Positions 26,885 to 34,255 of a stretch of DNA of 64,000 bases are shown one piece after another. This stretch comes from Chryseobacterium paludis (GTDB lineage: Bacteria; Bacteroidota; Bacteroidia; Flavobacteriales; Weeksellaceae): NCBI RefSeq assembly GCF_025403485.1, contig NZ_CP099966.1, positions 3,695,001-3,759,000 of the forward strand. Direction: 5' to 3'. The notes beneath the pieces are model-generated. The model worked only from the letters and a program-made list of their open reading frames with translations. It was not told where the DNA came from and did not search any database. Every line of letters begins with the position of its first letter. Position 1 is the first letter of the stretch. A program made the position numbers and the translations under genes.

Positions 26885-29572
26885 CTAGAAAGTCACATCA
26901 AGACCTACATAAAAATTCGCTTTCATAATAGGCGCGTAAACCATTCCGCCATCAAAATAATTACCAAAAGGATTTTTAAAATCTACAATTGCATTCTTTT
27001 GATTGTAAGAAGTTAAATTCTCACCACCAAAATAAGCCCTTATTTTTTTGTTGAAACTTCTTGAGACTTGTGCGTTTAAAACGGCATAAGAATTAGAATA
27101 TCCTGCCAATTGAAATTCGGATGGGTTACTTGATGTATCAGGAAGTCTTTGTTTTCCAACCCAGTTTAATGTTGTATCAAAGCTCCAATATCCACCATTA
27201 TTATTTTTATTGGTAGAATAAGCGAGGTTTACAAACCCACGGTTTTTAGCCATAAAAGGAACCTCTCTTCTTCCATCCAGATAATCTGCCTGTACATCAT
27301 AATACTTATAAGCTACTTTTACCTCGAAGTTTTTTAAAGGAATGAAATCCCACTGTACCTGTAAACTATTAGCAAAAGATTTTCCTTCAAGATTATAAAG
27401 CACCAGTTGCTGAGGTGATCTGTCAAGATCAACCATCACCTGATCCTGAAAATCTGTTCTGAAGAAATCTGCAACAATAGAAGATTTTCTTCCGAAAATT
27501 TTAAATTCCTGTTGTAAACTTGCGCCATAATTCCAGGCTATTTCGGGTTTTAGACCATAAATATCACCCCCATTCTGTATGATCTGAATCGTACGGTTAG
27601 AAGCGAAATATTGTTGATTTTCTGCAAAAACAGAAGCCGTTCTGAAACCTCTTCCAGCTGATAATCTTAAAATAGTTTGTGGAGTGAAATCATATTTAAA
27701 ATTTAATCTTGGAGTAAATTGTGTCCCCGCTAGATTATGAAAATCGACCCTTGCTCCAGCTACCAAAGTATATTTTAATCCTGTTAATGTATATTCGGCA
27801 AAAGCTCCCGGTACAATCTCATTTCTTTTGTAAGGAGTTGTAAGGTAGGTTTCATCATAACCATCATACATAAAGCTTGCTCCAGCCTTATATTTATGAT
27901 TAGTATTCCCAAGGATACTTTCAAAAATTAAATTTGAATAAAATGTATTCTGTTTCCCTGAATAATTTCTCAACCCGAAAAAGCTATCCTGCTGGTGGTA
28001 AACATATTGATTCATCCAACCCAGGCTCTGGTAAGGCTTTCCTTTAAACACATAACCTGTTTTATTCCACACCTGAAATCTAGAGATATCAATTCCTACT
28101 CCATAAGCATTCTGCTTATCCTGAGCCAGTTTTTTGTCAAAACCGGTTTGCCCTGCAGTTCTGTTATCCTTAACAAAATTAATTCCGAAATGAGAACCAA
28201 ATCCGGACTTTTCAAGATCATTATAATTGAGAAGGTATGCTGTATTAATCTGTGTTCCTTTCGGACGGTCAAGAAAACCATCATCATTCATATCTGTATT
28301 TCCAAAAGTTCCATTTCCGTGTAATAGAAAGGTCTGTGACCATTTCTCATTGATAGGAGAAACACTCGTAATATTAGCTTCAGCTCTTCCATTGAAGTCT
28401 GAAAAAAGATTTAATGAGGTTTCTGGTTTTTCTGAATTTTTTAAAAGTTCAGTGTTGATTTGTCCGGTAATACTTTCATATCCGTTAGTAACGGTGCTTC
28501 CACCTTTGGTAAGCTGGATACTCTCGATCCATCTCCCAGGAATGAAATTTAATCCATAAGCCGATGCCAGACCTCTGATTTCAGGTAAAAGTTCTTTTGT
28601 TAAACTGGTGTATTTTTGATCAAGTCCTAACATTTTAAGCTGTTTAGTTCCTGTAACAGCATTGCTAAAAGAAACATCCACTGTAGCATTGGTCTCAAAG
28701 CTTTCTGATAAATTACAACAAGCAGCCTTTAATAATTCCTTTTTATCAATATTAAAAACCAAACCCGCATCTTTCTTACTTAATGAAGTAGGCGCTCTGG
28801 AGGCAGATAATTTTACTTCTTCAATATTTTTTTCGTGATTACCTTGATCCTGACTGGTTGAAGAAGTTGAATCAGTTTCTTCATGATGTTCAGGCTTTCC
28901 AAGTTCATCAACATGTACACCTGCTCCTTTTTCTCCTAACGCAACATTTCTGTCATAAAGACAACAGTCTGGAAGGTGATTATAAACACTGTCCGAAGAT
29001 TTATACTTTTCATTATCATGTCCCACATCAGCAATCTTTTTTAAAATTTTATCTGCTGAGGTTTTTGTAGTATCGAAATCTAAAATAACAGATTGTTTTT
29101 CAGCACTCCATTCTGCAGAGCTCGCTCCAGCGTCTTTTGCTGCTTTTTCAATTCTTGCCTTACATGAAGCGCAATTTCCTTTTACATAAAATTCATTGTC
29201 TGCTTTAGAAGCCTGAGCTGATACAGTGGTACTTGAAGGCTGAAGATCTCTTGCATAATGACAACATCCGGGAAGGGCTTCATAAGTTTCAATGGATGCT
29301 TTGAATTTCTCATTGTCATGACCGGCCTCGGCTACTTTTTTAAGAATATCATTAGTGGAAATAGTGCCTTCAGTTTCTAAAGTTAATGTTTGAGTGTCAA
29401 TAGAATACCTTGCTGCTTTTGCACCCGCTTTTTTAGCTGTGGTTTCTATTCTTTCTTTACACATTTCGCAGTTTCCTTTTACCTGGAACTGACTTTTAAG
29501 ATCTTGAGCAAATATAAATTGAATAGATAGTAGACATATACCAAGAATCAACTTGGAAATAAATAATTTCAT
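26885..29572 (-). CDS. TonB-dependent receptor with two N-terminal heavy-metal-associated domains
   Basis: Outer-membrane receptor of 895 residues with signal peptide (to FIFAQ, residue 23). Two tandem HMA-like domains follow: residues about 28-110 with C35-E-M-C38 and a CC pair at 103-104, and about 127-210 with C134-A-S-C137 and another CC pair near 203. A short His/Asp/Glu linker (HEETDSTSSTS) leads to the plug (KKELLKAACCNLSESFETN, then VTGTKQLKMLGL) and the 22-strand barrel. The HMA repeats occupy the position usually held by a carboxypeptidase-like or CNA-B domain. HMA CxxC sites bind Cu(I) or other soft metals, so metal uptake or metal-responsive gating is plausible. It shares its strand with a Cys-rich exported protein and a His/Cys-repeat lipoprotein directly upstream. 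Confidence 0.92.
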   Translation of the reverse strand: MKLFISKLILGICLLSIQFIFAQDLKSQFQVKGNCEMCKERIETTAKKAGAKAARYSIDTQTLTLETEGTISTNDILKKVAEAGHDNEKFKASIETYEALPGCCHYARDLQPSSTTVSAQASKADNEFYVKGNCASCKARIEKAAKDAGASSAEWSAEKQSVILDFDTTKTSADKILKKIADVGHDNEKYKSSDSVYNHLPDCCLYDRNVALGEKGAGVHVDELGKPEHHEETDSTSSTSQDQGNHEKNIEEVKLSASRAPTSLSKKDAGLVFNIDKKELLKAACCNLSESFETNATVDVSFSNAVTGTKQLKMLGLDQKYTSLTKELLPEIRGLASAYGLNFIPGRWIESIQLTKGGSTVTNGYESITGQINTELLKNSEKPETSLNLFSDFNGRAEANITSVSPINEKWSQTFLLHGNGTFGNTDMNDDGFLDRPKGTQINTAYLLNYNDLEKSGFGSHFGINFVKDNRTAGQTGFDKKLAQDKQNAYGVGIDISRFQVWNKTGYVFKGKPYQSLGWMNQYVYHQQDSFFGLRNYSGKQNTFYSNLIFESILGNTNHKYKAGASFMYDGYDETYLTTPYKRNEIVPGAFAEYTLTGLKYTLVAGARVDFHNLAGTQFTPRLNFKYDFTPQTILRLSAGRGFRTASVFAENQQYFASNRTIQIIQNGGDIYGLKPEIAWNYGASLQQEFKIFGRKSSIVADFFRTDFQDQVMVDLDRSPQQLVLYNLEGKSFANSLQVQWDFIPLKNFEVKVAYKYYDVQADYLDGRREVPFMAKNRGFVNLAYSTNKNNNGGYWSFDTTLNWVGKQRLPDTSSNPSEFQLAGYSNSYAVLNAQVSRSFNKKIRAYFGGENLTSYNQKNAIVDFKNPFGNYFDGGMVYAPIMKANFYVGLDVTF

Positions 29573-29639
29573 TTTGTTTAAAATTTAGATTAATTAAAAA
29601 ACAGCTCATTAGTGGTCTAATGAACATCCATATATTTAA

Positions 29640-30002
29640 TTAAGCTAGCTTGGGCGGTTCCCAAATCTCTTTTAAACGATCCGAAAGGTGAGGATCACAA
29701 TACTGAAATTGTAGTTTTTTATTCGCTTTGTAATAAGATATTTCTAAAAGCAAACCTTTAGAAAAAGGCGTTTCTATGAATGAAAAACAAGCTACACAGG
29801 TCGAACAGCAATCGTCATTACATGATGATTTTGATTTTTCGTGACCTTTAGTTGATTTCGACTGATGATTTTTACAGCAGTCTTCTTTTTTAGACTCTGC
29901 TTTACAACATGTTTCCTGAGCTGCCTTTAGAACGAAGTTATCTTTAGGAATCAAAAAGATCCCTAAGCAGAAAATGATGGTTATGATCTGAAATAACTTC
30001 AC
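29640..30002 (-). CDS. Small Cys/Lys/His-rich exported protein of unknown function
   Basis: About 120 residues from a GTG at 30002, which gives VKLFQIITIIFCLGIFLIP as a clean hydrophobic signal or anchor. An ATG at 30038 is in frame but puts a hydrophilic tail before the signal and overlaps the upstream gene by 17 bases. After the hydrophobic segment come ETCCKAE, KEDCCKNHQ, a His/Lys/Ser stretch and SSCNDDCCSTCVAC, together ten cysteines in about 50 residues, followed by a charged tail ending WEPPKLA. Paired and clustered cysteines suggest soft-metal binding. It lies between the HMA-TonB receptor and the His/Cys-repeat lipoprotein. I do not recognise a named family with certainty; small proteins of this style recur beside HMA-containing receptors in flavobacteria. 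Confidence 0.7.
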   Translation of the reverse strand: MKLFQIITIIFCLGIFLIPKDNFVLKAAQETCCKAESKKEDCCKNHQSKSTKGHEKSKSSCNDDCCSTCVACFSFIETPFSKGLLLEISYYKANKKLQFQYCDPHLSDRLKEIWEPPKLA

Positions 30003-30021
30003 AATGGCAAAATTACAAAAA

Positions 30022-30681
30022 TTATGGTAAAGGATCACCTACTTTCACAGAACAATTATGGAAAGGCTCTCCATGAGCAGGATTTAATTTTGGTTTATCA
30101 CCGCTCGCCAAACTTTGCTGTGGTGTTGAAGCCGGTGTATTTTGTACGACATTTTGTACTGGTTGTACAGCCGGAGCAGGTTTACTGTTTAAAGGCTGTC
30201 CCACAGGAATATCACATCGGTGTCCCGGTTGTCCATGTGGAGGATTCATGCCAGGAGCAGTTTTTACCGCTTTCCCAGTTTTATCAACCGTGAATTTCCC
30301 CGGTTGTAAGGAATTAGGGTCTATTTGAATAGTTTGTGATCCATTCTTATTAACGACAACATTTTGAGTAGCTTGAGCCTGTGTTGGAGCAGGTTTGCTG
30401 TTTAGAGGCTGTCCTACAGGAATATCACATCGATGCCCCGGTTGTCCGTGAGGAGGATTCATGCCTGGAGCAGTAACTGCAGTAGGAGCTGGCGTAGCTG
30501 TATACTGTGCATTGGTTTTAATTCCTGCTTGATCTAAAATTGAAGTTTTGGGTGTATTATTAACAGTAACAGCCGGTTGCTGAACAGATGCTTCTTCTTT
30601 GACATAGGTTGCTCTTTCGTCTTTTTTGCAAGAAACTGTAAGTATTGAAACAGCAGCAAGACCTAAAAATGTATTTTTCAT
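30022..30681 (-). CDS. Lipoprotein with three Pro/His/Cys repeats
   Basis: Lipoprotein of 219 residues with lipobox TVSC (Cys18) and KKDE after it. Two near-identical blocks, residues 71-99 and 142-170, contain PGMNPPHGQPGHRC followed by DIPVGQPLNSKPAP. A third, degenerate block at 198-219 reads NPAHGEPFHNCSVKVGDPLP and ends the protein. Each block has two His and one Cys in a fixed H-x4-H-x-C layout, suited to binding a metal. The rest is Pro/Gln/Thr/Val-rich linker, probably disordered. The motif is familiar from Bacteroidota lipoproteins of unknown role. Position beside the Cys-rich protein and HMA receptor suggests a periplasmic or surface metal-binding part of the same system, which is inference. 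Confidence 0.85.
   Translation of the reverse strand: MKNTFLGLAAVSILTVSCKKDERATYVKEEASVQQPAVTVNNTPKTSILDQAGIKTNAQYTATPAPTAVTAPGMNPPHGQPGHRCDIPVGQPLNSKPAPTQAQATQNVVVNKNGSQTIQIDPNSLQPGKFTVDKTGKAVKTAPGMNPPHGQPGHRCDIPVGQPLNSKPAPAVQPVQNVVQNTPASTPQQSLASGDKPKLNPAHGEPFHNCSVKVGDPLP
30172..30471 (-). repeat. Intragenic direct repeat, 213-base period
   Basis: Two in-frame copies of about 87 bases (30385-30471 and 30172-30258) encode the two strong copies of the His/Cys block in the lipoprotein. A diverged third copy lies at 30025-30090. The translated copies are identical over 29 residues while the DNA differs at several synonymous positions. Confidence 0.85.
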
Positions 30682-30698
30682 ATCCTATCGTATGAAAC

Positions 30699-30736
30699 AA
30701 AATTAGCAAAACATTTTCAATTGTTTTGCTAATTTT
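30699..30736 (-). terminator. Terminator of the two-component operon, overlapping a promoter-like element
   Basis: A 15-bp perfect inverted repeat (30699-30713 with 30722-30736, loop of 8 bases) lies 23 bases after the response-regulator stop. The descending arm read on the minus strand contains TAATTTTG (30705-30698), an exact TAnnTTTG element 16 bases before the lipoprotein ATG. The same bases may therefore end one transcript and start the next. Confidence 0.65.
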
Positions 30737-30759
30737 ATATTTATAATCTTATTTTGGAA

Positions 30760-31446
30760 TTAATTCTTAACCAAAAGTCTGAATCCTTCTCCGTGTACGT
30801 TGATGATTTCCAATCCTTCATCATCTTTCAAAAGCTTACGAAGTTTAGCGATATAAACGTCCATACTTCTTGCTGTAAAGTAGTTCTCTTTCTTCCATAT
30901 CTTTCTTAGTGCCAGATCTCTAGGCATGAAATCATTTCTATGAATACAAAGAAGCTTAAGCAATTCATTTTCCTTTGGAGAAAGTTTATATTCTTTATCG
31001 CCCACTCTTAATTGTCTTAGCATAGAATCAAAGAAGATATTGCTGATTTTAAATTGTTCCTGTTCTTCATTTTCTAATGTTGAACTTCTTTGAAGGATTG
31101 CTTTGATTTTGTATAAAAGCAATTCAGTATCAAAAGGTTTTGTAATATAATCATCTGCCCCCAATTGATATCCTTTCAAAATATCTTCTCTCATATTTCT
31201 TGCAGTCAAGAAAATGATCGGGGTGTTTTTATCAATCTTTTTTACGTCTTCCGCTAATGAGAACCCATCTTTTTTAGGCATCATAACATCGAAAATACAG
31301 ATATCAAATTCATTTTCTGTGAATTCTTTTAGCCCCTGCTCTCCATCTGTTGCAAGAGTTACTTCAAAATTATTTATCGTTAAATAATCTTTCAATACCG
31401 CTCCAAAACTCTGATCGTCTTCTACTAATAATATTCTGTTGCTCAT
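30760..31446 (-). CDS. OmpR/PhoB-family response regulator
   Basis: Cytoplasmic transcription factor of 228 residues. Receiver domain 1-118 has acidic pocket Glu9/Asp10/Asp11, phospho-acceptor Asp53 in IFDVMMPKKDG and Lys near 103 in YITKPF. The winged-helix DNA-binding domain (about 130-226) has the KLSPKENELLKLL start, MDVYIAKLRKLL and the C-terminal hairpin VHGEGFRLL. It is encoded just after its histidine kinase on the same strand, with a gap of 102 bases that holds no recognisable promoter. The signal and target genes cannot be read here; adjacency to the metal-related cluster is suggestive only, since a terminator separates them. Confidence 0.95.
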   Translation of the reverse strand: MSNRILLVEDDQSFGAVLKDYLTINNFEVTLATDGEQGLKEFTENEFDICIFDVMMPKKDGFSLAEDVKKIDKNTPIIFLTARNMREDILKGYQLGADDYITKPFDTELLLYKIKAILQRSSTLENEEQEQFKISNIFFDSMLRQLRVGDKEYKLSPKENELLKLLCIHRNDFMPRDLALRKIWKKENYFTARSMDVYIAKLRKLLKDDEGLEIINVHGEGFRLLVKN

Positions 31447-31548
31447 AATTTTAAAAATTAAAAATTAATAATAAGAATGAACTTCCTCACTCTCTCTTCT
31501 GTTATATTTGTTATTTGGTTTATCTTTTATTTATTCCAATTATCCCTT

Positions 31549-33096
31549 TTAGGTCATTGGAAGTTTTATAGTAAATATGCTTCCTTCTCCTTTGTTCGAT
31601 TCTACTATAATCTGACCTTTATGCAGTTCTACAATTTTCTTAACATAGGAAAGCCCTAGGCCTTGTCCTTTTACGTTATGAATATTTCCTGTTTCTTCTC
31701 TGAAAAACTTTTCAAAAATTTTCGTTTTGTTCTGGGTTTCCATTCCCATTCCTTTGTCTGAGATCTCAATAACATAGAAATTGCCTTCATTTCTTGTTTT
31801 TATTTTGATATCAGGAGTATCAGGAGAATACTTATTGGCATTATCCAATAAATTCACCAACATATTTGAAATATGAAATTCATCAATTTTAAAATTGTAC
31901 TTATCAGCAGTGAACTCTTGGGTAAGAGAACCGTTTCTCTGGGTTACAATAAGATTGAAAGACTCCGTTGTTTTTTTGATAAGTTCTCTTACATTGGTTT
32001 CTTTCAAAAATAAATTAACTTCATTTCTTTCCAGTTTAGACATATTAAGAACATTTTCCACCTGTTTCTTCATCCTCAGGTTTTCCTGTTTTATAAGACT
32101 TGAGTAATATCTAACTTTTTCAGGGTTGGTCGCAATTTTGTCATTGGCTAAAGAATCTGTAGCCACTGAAATAGTTGCTAAAGGAGTCTTAAACTCGTGA
32201 GACATATTATTGATGAAGTCGGTCTTTATTTCTGCAAGCTTCTTTTGTCTCATCATATAATTGATAGAGATGATATAGATTCCTAAAATAGTCAGTAATG
32301 AAAGGAAAGTTCCCAACAGCATTGGCCAGTTATTCATGGCTAATGAATATTCCTTTTTAGGAAAAACTAAAGCCAGATTATATAAAGTCCGTTCTTTTTT
32401 ATCTGTAAAAAGTGGGTAGCTATAGGTATTGTTATCCTTTTTCTCTTTATAAACCTTATTGAAAACGGTGGTAAGTGTATTATTCTTATCCGTAACACCA
32501 AAACCAAATTTAGCGGTAATACCCTTCATCTTCAATTCCTTTGTAAGAACTGAGTCCAATATCTTATCATCCACTCTTTTAGTAATAGGAAGATTGTTTC
32601 CATATACTTTAGCAAACTCCTTCATCGAATAATCACCGCTTTCTATATCCTGATTGATATCGGTCGTAAGGAGTTCCCGGTTAGTGGTATCTCTCTTCAG
32701 CTTATAAGCTGCTTCGTCAGTATATAATGTAGTAAGTTTTAAAGAATCTCCTTTTTTAGAAATTGGGAGCTGAGTTTTTTCAATGATATTTTTAGAATAA
32801 ATAATCTGTCTTTGTGTCCCGGAATCCTGAACTTGTTGAATCGTAGTCAGGGATGGCTGATTATTATTTGAAATGACATTTTTCCTGAAATTTTTAAAAT
32901 CCTCATTCAGGTACTTTTCAACTTCAATTTCGGAGATGTTTTTAGCAGTGTTTTCCAATGCTGAATAGACTTTATTAGAAAAGTCTTGTTCCAGGGCACC
33001 GTAATATCCTTTCAGCCAATAAAATTGGAGTGTAACAAAGACAATCAGTGAGATCGTCATGAACACTGAAATTATTGGGATGAACTTATTATTCAT
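31549..33096 (-). CDS. Sensor histidine kinase
   Basis: Membrane-bound kinase of 515 residues. One N-terminal transmembrane helix (about 8-28) and a second near 262-280 (LLGTFLSLLTILGIYIISI) enclose a periplasmic sensor of about 230 residues with no domain I recognise. The dimerisation domain carries the phospho-acceptor His300 in INNMSHEFKTPLATI. The ATPase domain has NLLDNANKYS (N box), ISDKGMGME (G1), FRE (F box) and GQGLGLSYVKKIVELH (G2). No HAMP domain is evident. It pairs with the OmpR-type regulator downstream. The 202-base gap ahead of it, shared with the divergent SRPBCC gene, probably contains its promoter, although no exact TAnnTTTG was found on this strand. Confidence 0.95.
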   Translation of the reverse strand: MNNKFIPIISVFMTISLIVFVTLQFYWLKGYYGALEQDFSNKVYSALENTAKNISEIEVEKYLNEDFKNFRKNVISNNNQPSLTTIQQVQDSGTQRQIIYSKNIIEKTQLPISKKGDSLKLTTLYTDEAAYKLKRDTTNRELLTTDINQDIESGDYSMKEFAKVYGNNLPITKRVDDKILDSVLTKELKMKGITAKFGFGVTDKNNTLTTVFNKVYKEKKDNNTYSYPLFTDKKERTLYNLALVFPKKEYSLAMNNWPMLLGTFLSLLTILGIYIISINYMMRQKKLAEIKTDFINNMSHEFKTPLATISVATDSLANDKIATNPEKVRYYSSLIKQENLRMKKQVENVLNMSKLERNEVNLFLKETNVRELIKKTTESFNLIVTQRNGSLTQEFTADKYNFKIDEFHISNMLVNLLDNANKYSPDTPDIKIKTRNEGNFYVIEISDKGMGMETQNKTKIFEKFFREETGNIHNVKGQGLGLSYVKKIVELHKGQIIVESNKGEGSIFTIKLPMT

Positions 33097-33274
33097 TATC
33101 TTTTTTTAAGTTGTTTGGAATGATGAATGTTAAAATTAATTGTTTTAAGACTTCATAAACAAAAAACGAGCCAAAAAATTGTATTTTTTTTCTTAAAACT
33201 ATGTTTTTTAACATTTTTTTATAAATCGTAAAAATTACTTGTCATATGAAAAGCGTTGCCTACAAATAAAGAAC

Positions 33275-33282
33275 TAAGTTTG
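33275..33282 (+). promoter_or_regulatory. TAnnTTTG promoter element for the SRPBCC gene
   Basis: TAAGTTTG, an exact match to the Bacteroidota -7 element, ends 16 bases before the ATG at 33299. A partial -33 match (GTTG at 33255-33258) lies 16 bases upstream. Confidence 0.55.
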
Positions 33283-33298
33283 TTAAAAATAATTACGT

Positions 33299-33790
33299 AT
33301 GGAATCAAGTATCATTTTTAACAAAGATTTTGACTCGAACAGTGTTTATGTTATGAAAGTCTATGACGCTGATGTTTCAAAAGTGTGGGACTATTTTACC
33401 AAATCTGAATTATTGGATCAATGGTGGGCTCCAAAACCTTGGAGTTGTGAAACGGTAAGCATGGATTTTAAAGAAAATGGAGTTTGGTATTATGCCATGG
33501 TTGGTCCTGAAGGTGAAAGAATGTATGGACAATTGAAATACGGAGAAATTATGGAGCATAGAAGTTTTGACGGTGTAGATGCTTTTTGTGATGACAAGGG
33601 AAACATTAATCAAGACTTTCCACAAGCACAATGGCTTGTTGGATTTACAGGAATAGAAGAGGGTGCAAAAGTGACGGTCAATATTCATTTTGCATCTCAG
33701 GATGCCATGAAAAAACAAATTGAAATGGGTTTTGAAGATGGTTTTAAAATGGGGCTGAGTCAGCTAGAAGAAATTCTTAAAGCTAATTAG
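33299..33790 (+). CDS. SRPBCC (AHSA1-like/START-like) domain protein
   Basis: Single-domain soluble protein of 163 residues with the AHSA1-type hydrophobic-cavity fold. Features are VYDADVSKVWDYFTKSELLDQWWAP (the family's N-terminal helix with WW), the strand FKENGVWYYAMVGPEG, and the C-terminal long helix FEDGFKMGLSQLEEIL. Members are often annotated as activator of Hsp90 ATPase-like or polyketide-cyclase-like proteins, but no catalytic residues can be assigned. It is a single-gene unit, divergent from the histidine kinase and closed by a strong bidirectional terminator. Function is unknown. Confidence 0.85.
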   Translation: MESSIIFNKDFDSNSVYVMKVYDADVSKVWDYFTKSELLDQWWAPKPWSCETVSMDFKENGVWYYAMVGPEGERMYGQLKYGEIMEHRSFDGVDAFCDDKGNINQDFPQAQWLVGFTGIEEGAKVTVNIHFASQDAMKKQIEMGFEDGFKMGLSQLEEILKAN

Positions 33791-33819
33791 TCAATTTGAA
33801 ATCTTCAACAATAAAATAG

Positions 33820-33857
33820 AAAATAATAGGGCGGGCTTAAGCCCGCCCTATTATTTT
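33820..33857. terminator. Strong bidirectional terminator
   Basis: Perfect 17-bp inverted repeat (33820-33836 with 33841-33857) around TTAA. The core GGGCGGGC/GCCCGCCC is flanked by A- and T-runs on both sides. It separates the SRPBCC gene from the convergent gene ending at 33914. Confidence 0.95.
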
Positions 33858-33913
33858 AGGCAAAAAAAATATGATAATGAAAATAATTCAAATTGTCATA
33901 TTATCATTTCATT

Positions 33914-34255
33914 TTATATCAGTTCTTCGTCCTGAAAATACTGAATAATTGCTTTTTTCATGAGCAATGTCTGTTCGTTGGTTCGTAATTCCGGAAGATC
34001 CTCCAATTTTTCAAACTGTGGCCATCCATCTTCATAATGCGTAAATTTATAATAACCAAACGGTTCTAATAATCTGCAAACAGCAATATGAAGGATATTT
34101 AATTTATCGTCTTTTGAATATTTTTGCTGACCACTTCCCAATTCCTGTAAACCAATTAAAAACAATACTGTTTCAATAGGTGGATTTTTTTCAGTCTCAA
34201 AATTCTCTTCAAAAAACTGTTCTATTTTTTTCCAATATTCGGATTCGTTAATCAT
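33914..34255 (-). CDS. Conserved hypothetical protein, 113 residues
   Basis: Small acidic cytoplasmic protein without signal or membrane segment. It begins MINESEYWKKIEQFFEENFE and contains PPIETVLFLIGLQELGSGQQKYSKDDK, HIAVCRLLEPFGYYKF, EDGWPQFEKLEDLP and a helical end. The start ATG overlaps the stop of the upstream oligopeptidase gene by four bases (ATGA), which indicates translational coupling. I recognise it as the kind of small conserved protein found in Chryseobacterium-like genomes but cannot assign a function. Coupling to a peptidase gene need not mean a shared role. Confidence 0.8.
   Translation of the reverse strand: MINESEYWKKIEQFFEENFETEKNPPIETVLFLIGLQELGSGQQKYSKDDKLNILHIAVCRLLEPFGYYKFTHYEDGWPQFEKLEDLPELRTNEQTLLMKKAIIQYFQDEELI

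Noticed and set aside
27995..28559. Several open frames of 63-110 codons opposite the HMA-TonB receptor
   Set aside because: They overlap each other and a clear receptor gene, and their translations show no domain or signal that would support a real protein.
29640..30038. ATG start at 30038 for the Cys-rich protein
   Set aside because: It would overlap the lipoprotein gene by 17 bases and put 12 residues ahead of the signal. The GTG at 30002 gives a normal signal, so it was preferred, without certainty.
30025..30471. Regular repeats considered as a CRISPR or tandem DNA repeat array
   Set aside because: Copies are in frame, encode the same peptide with synonymous differences, and lie inside a lipoprotein gene. 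There are no short spacers.
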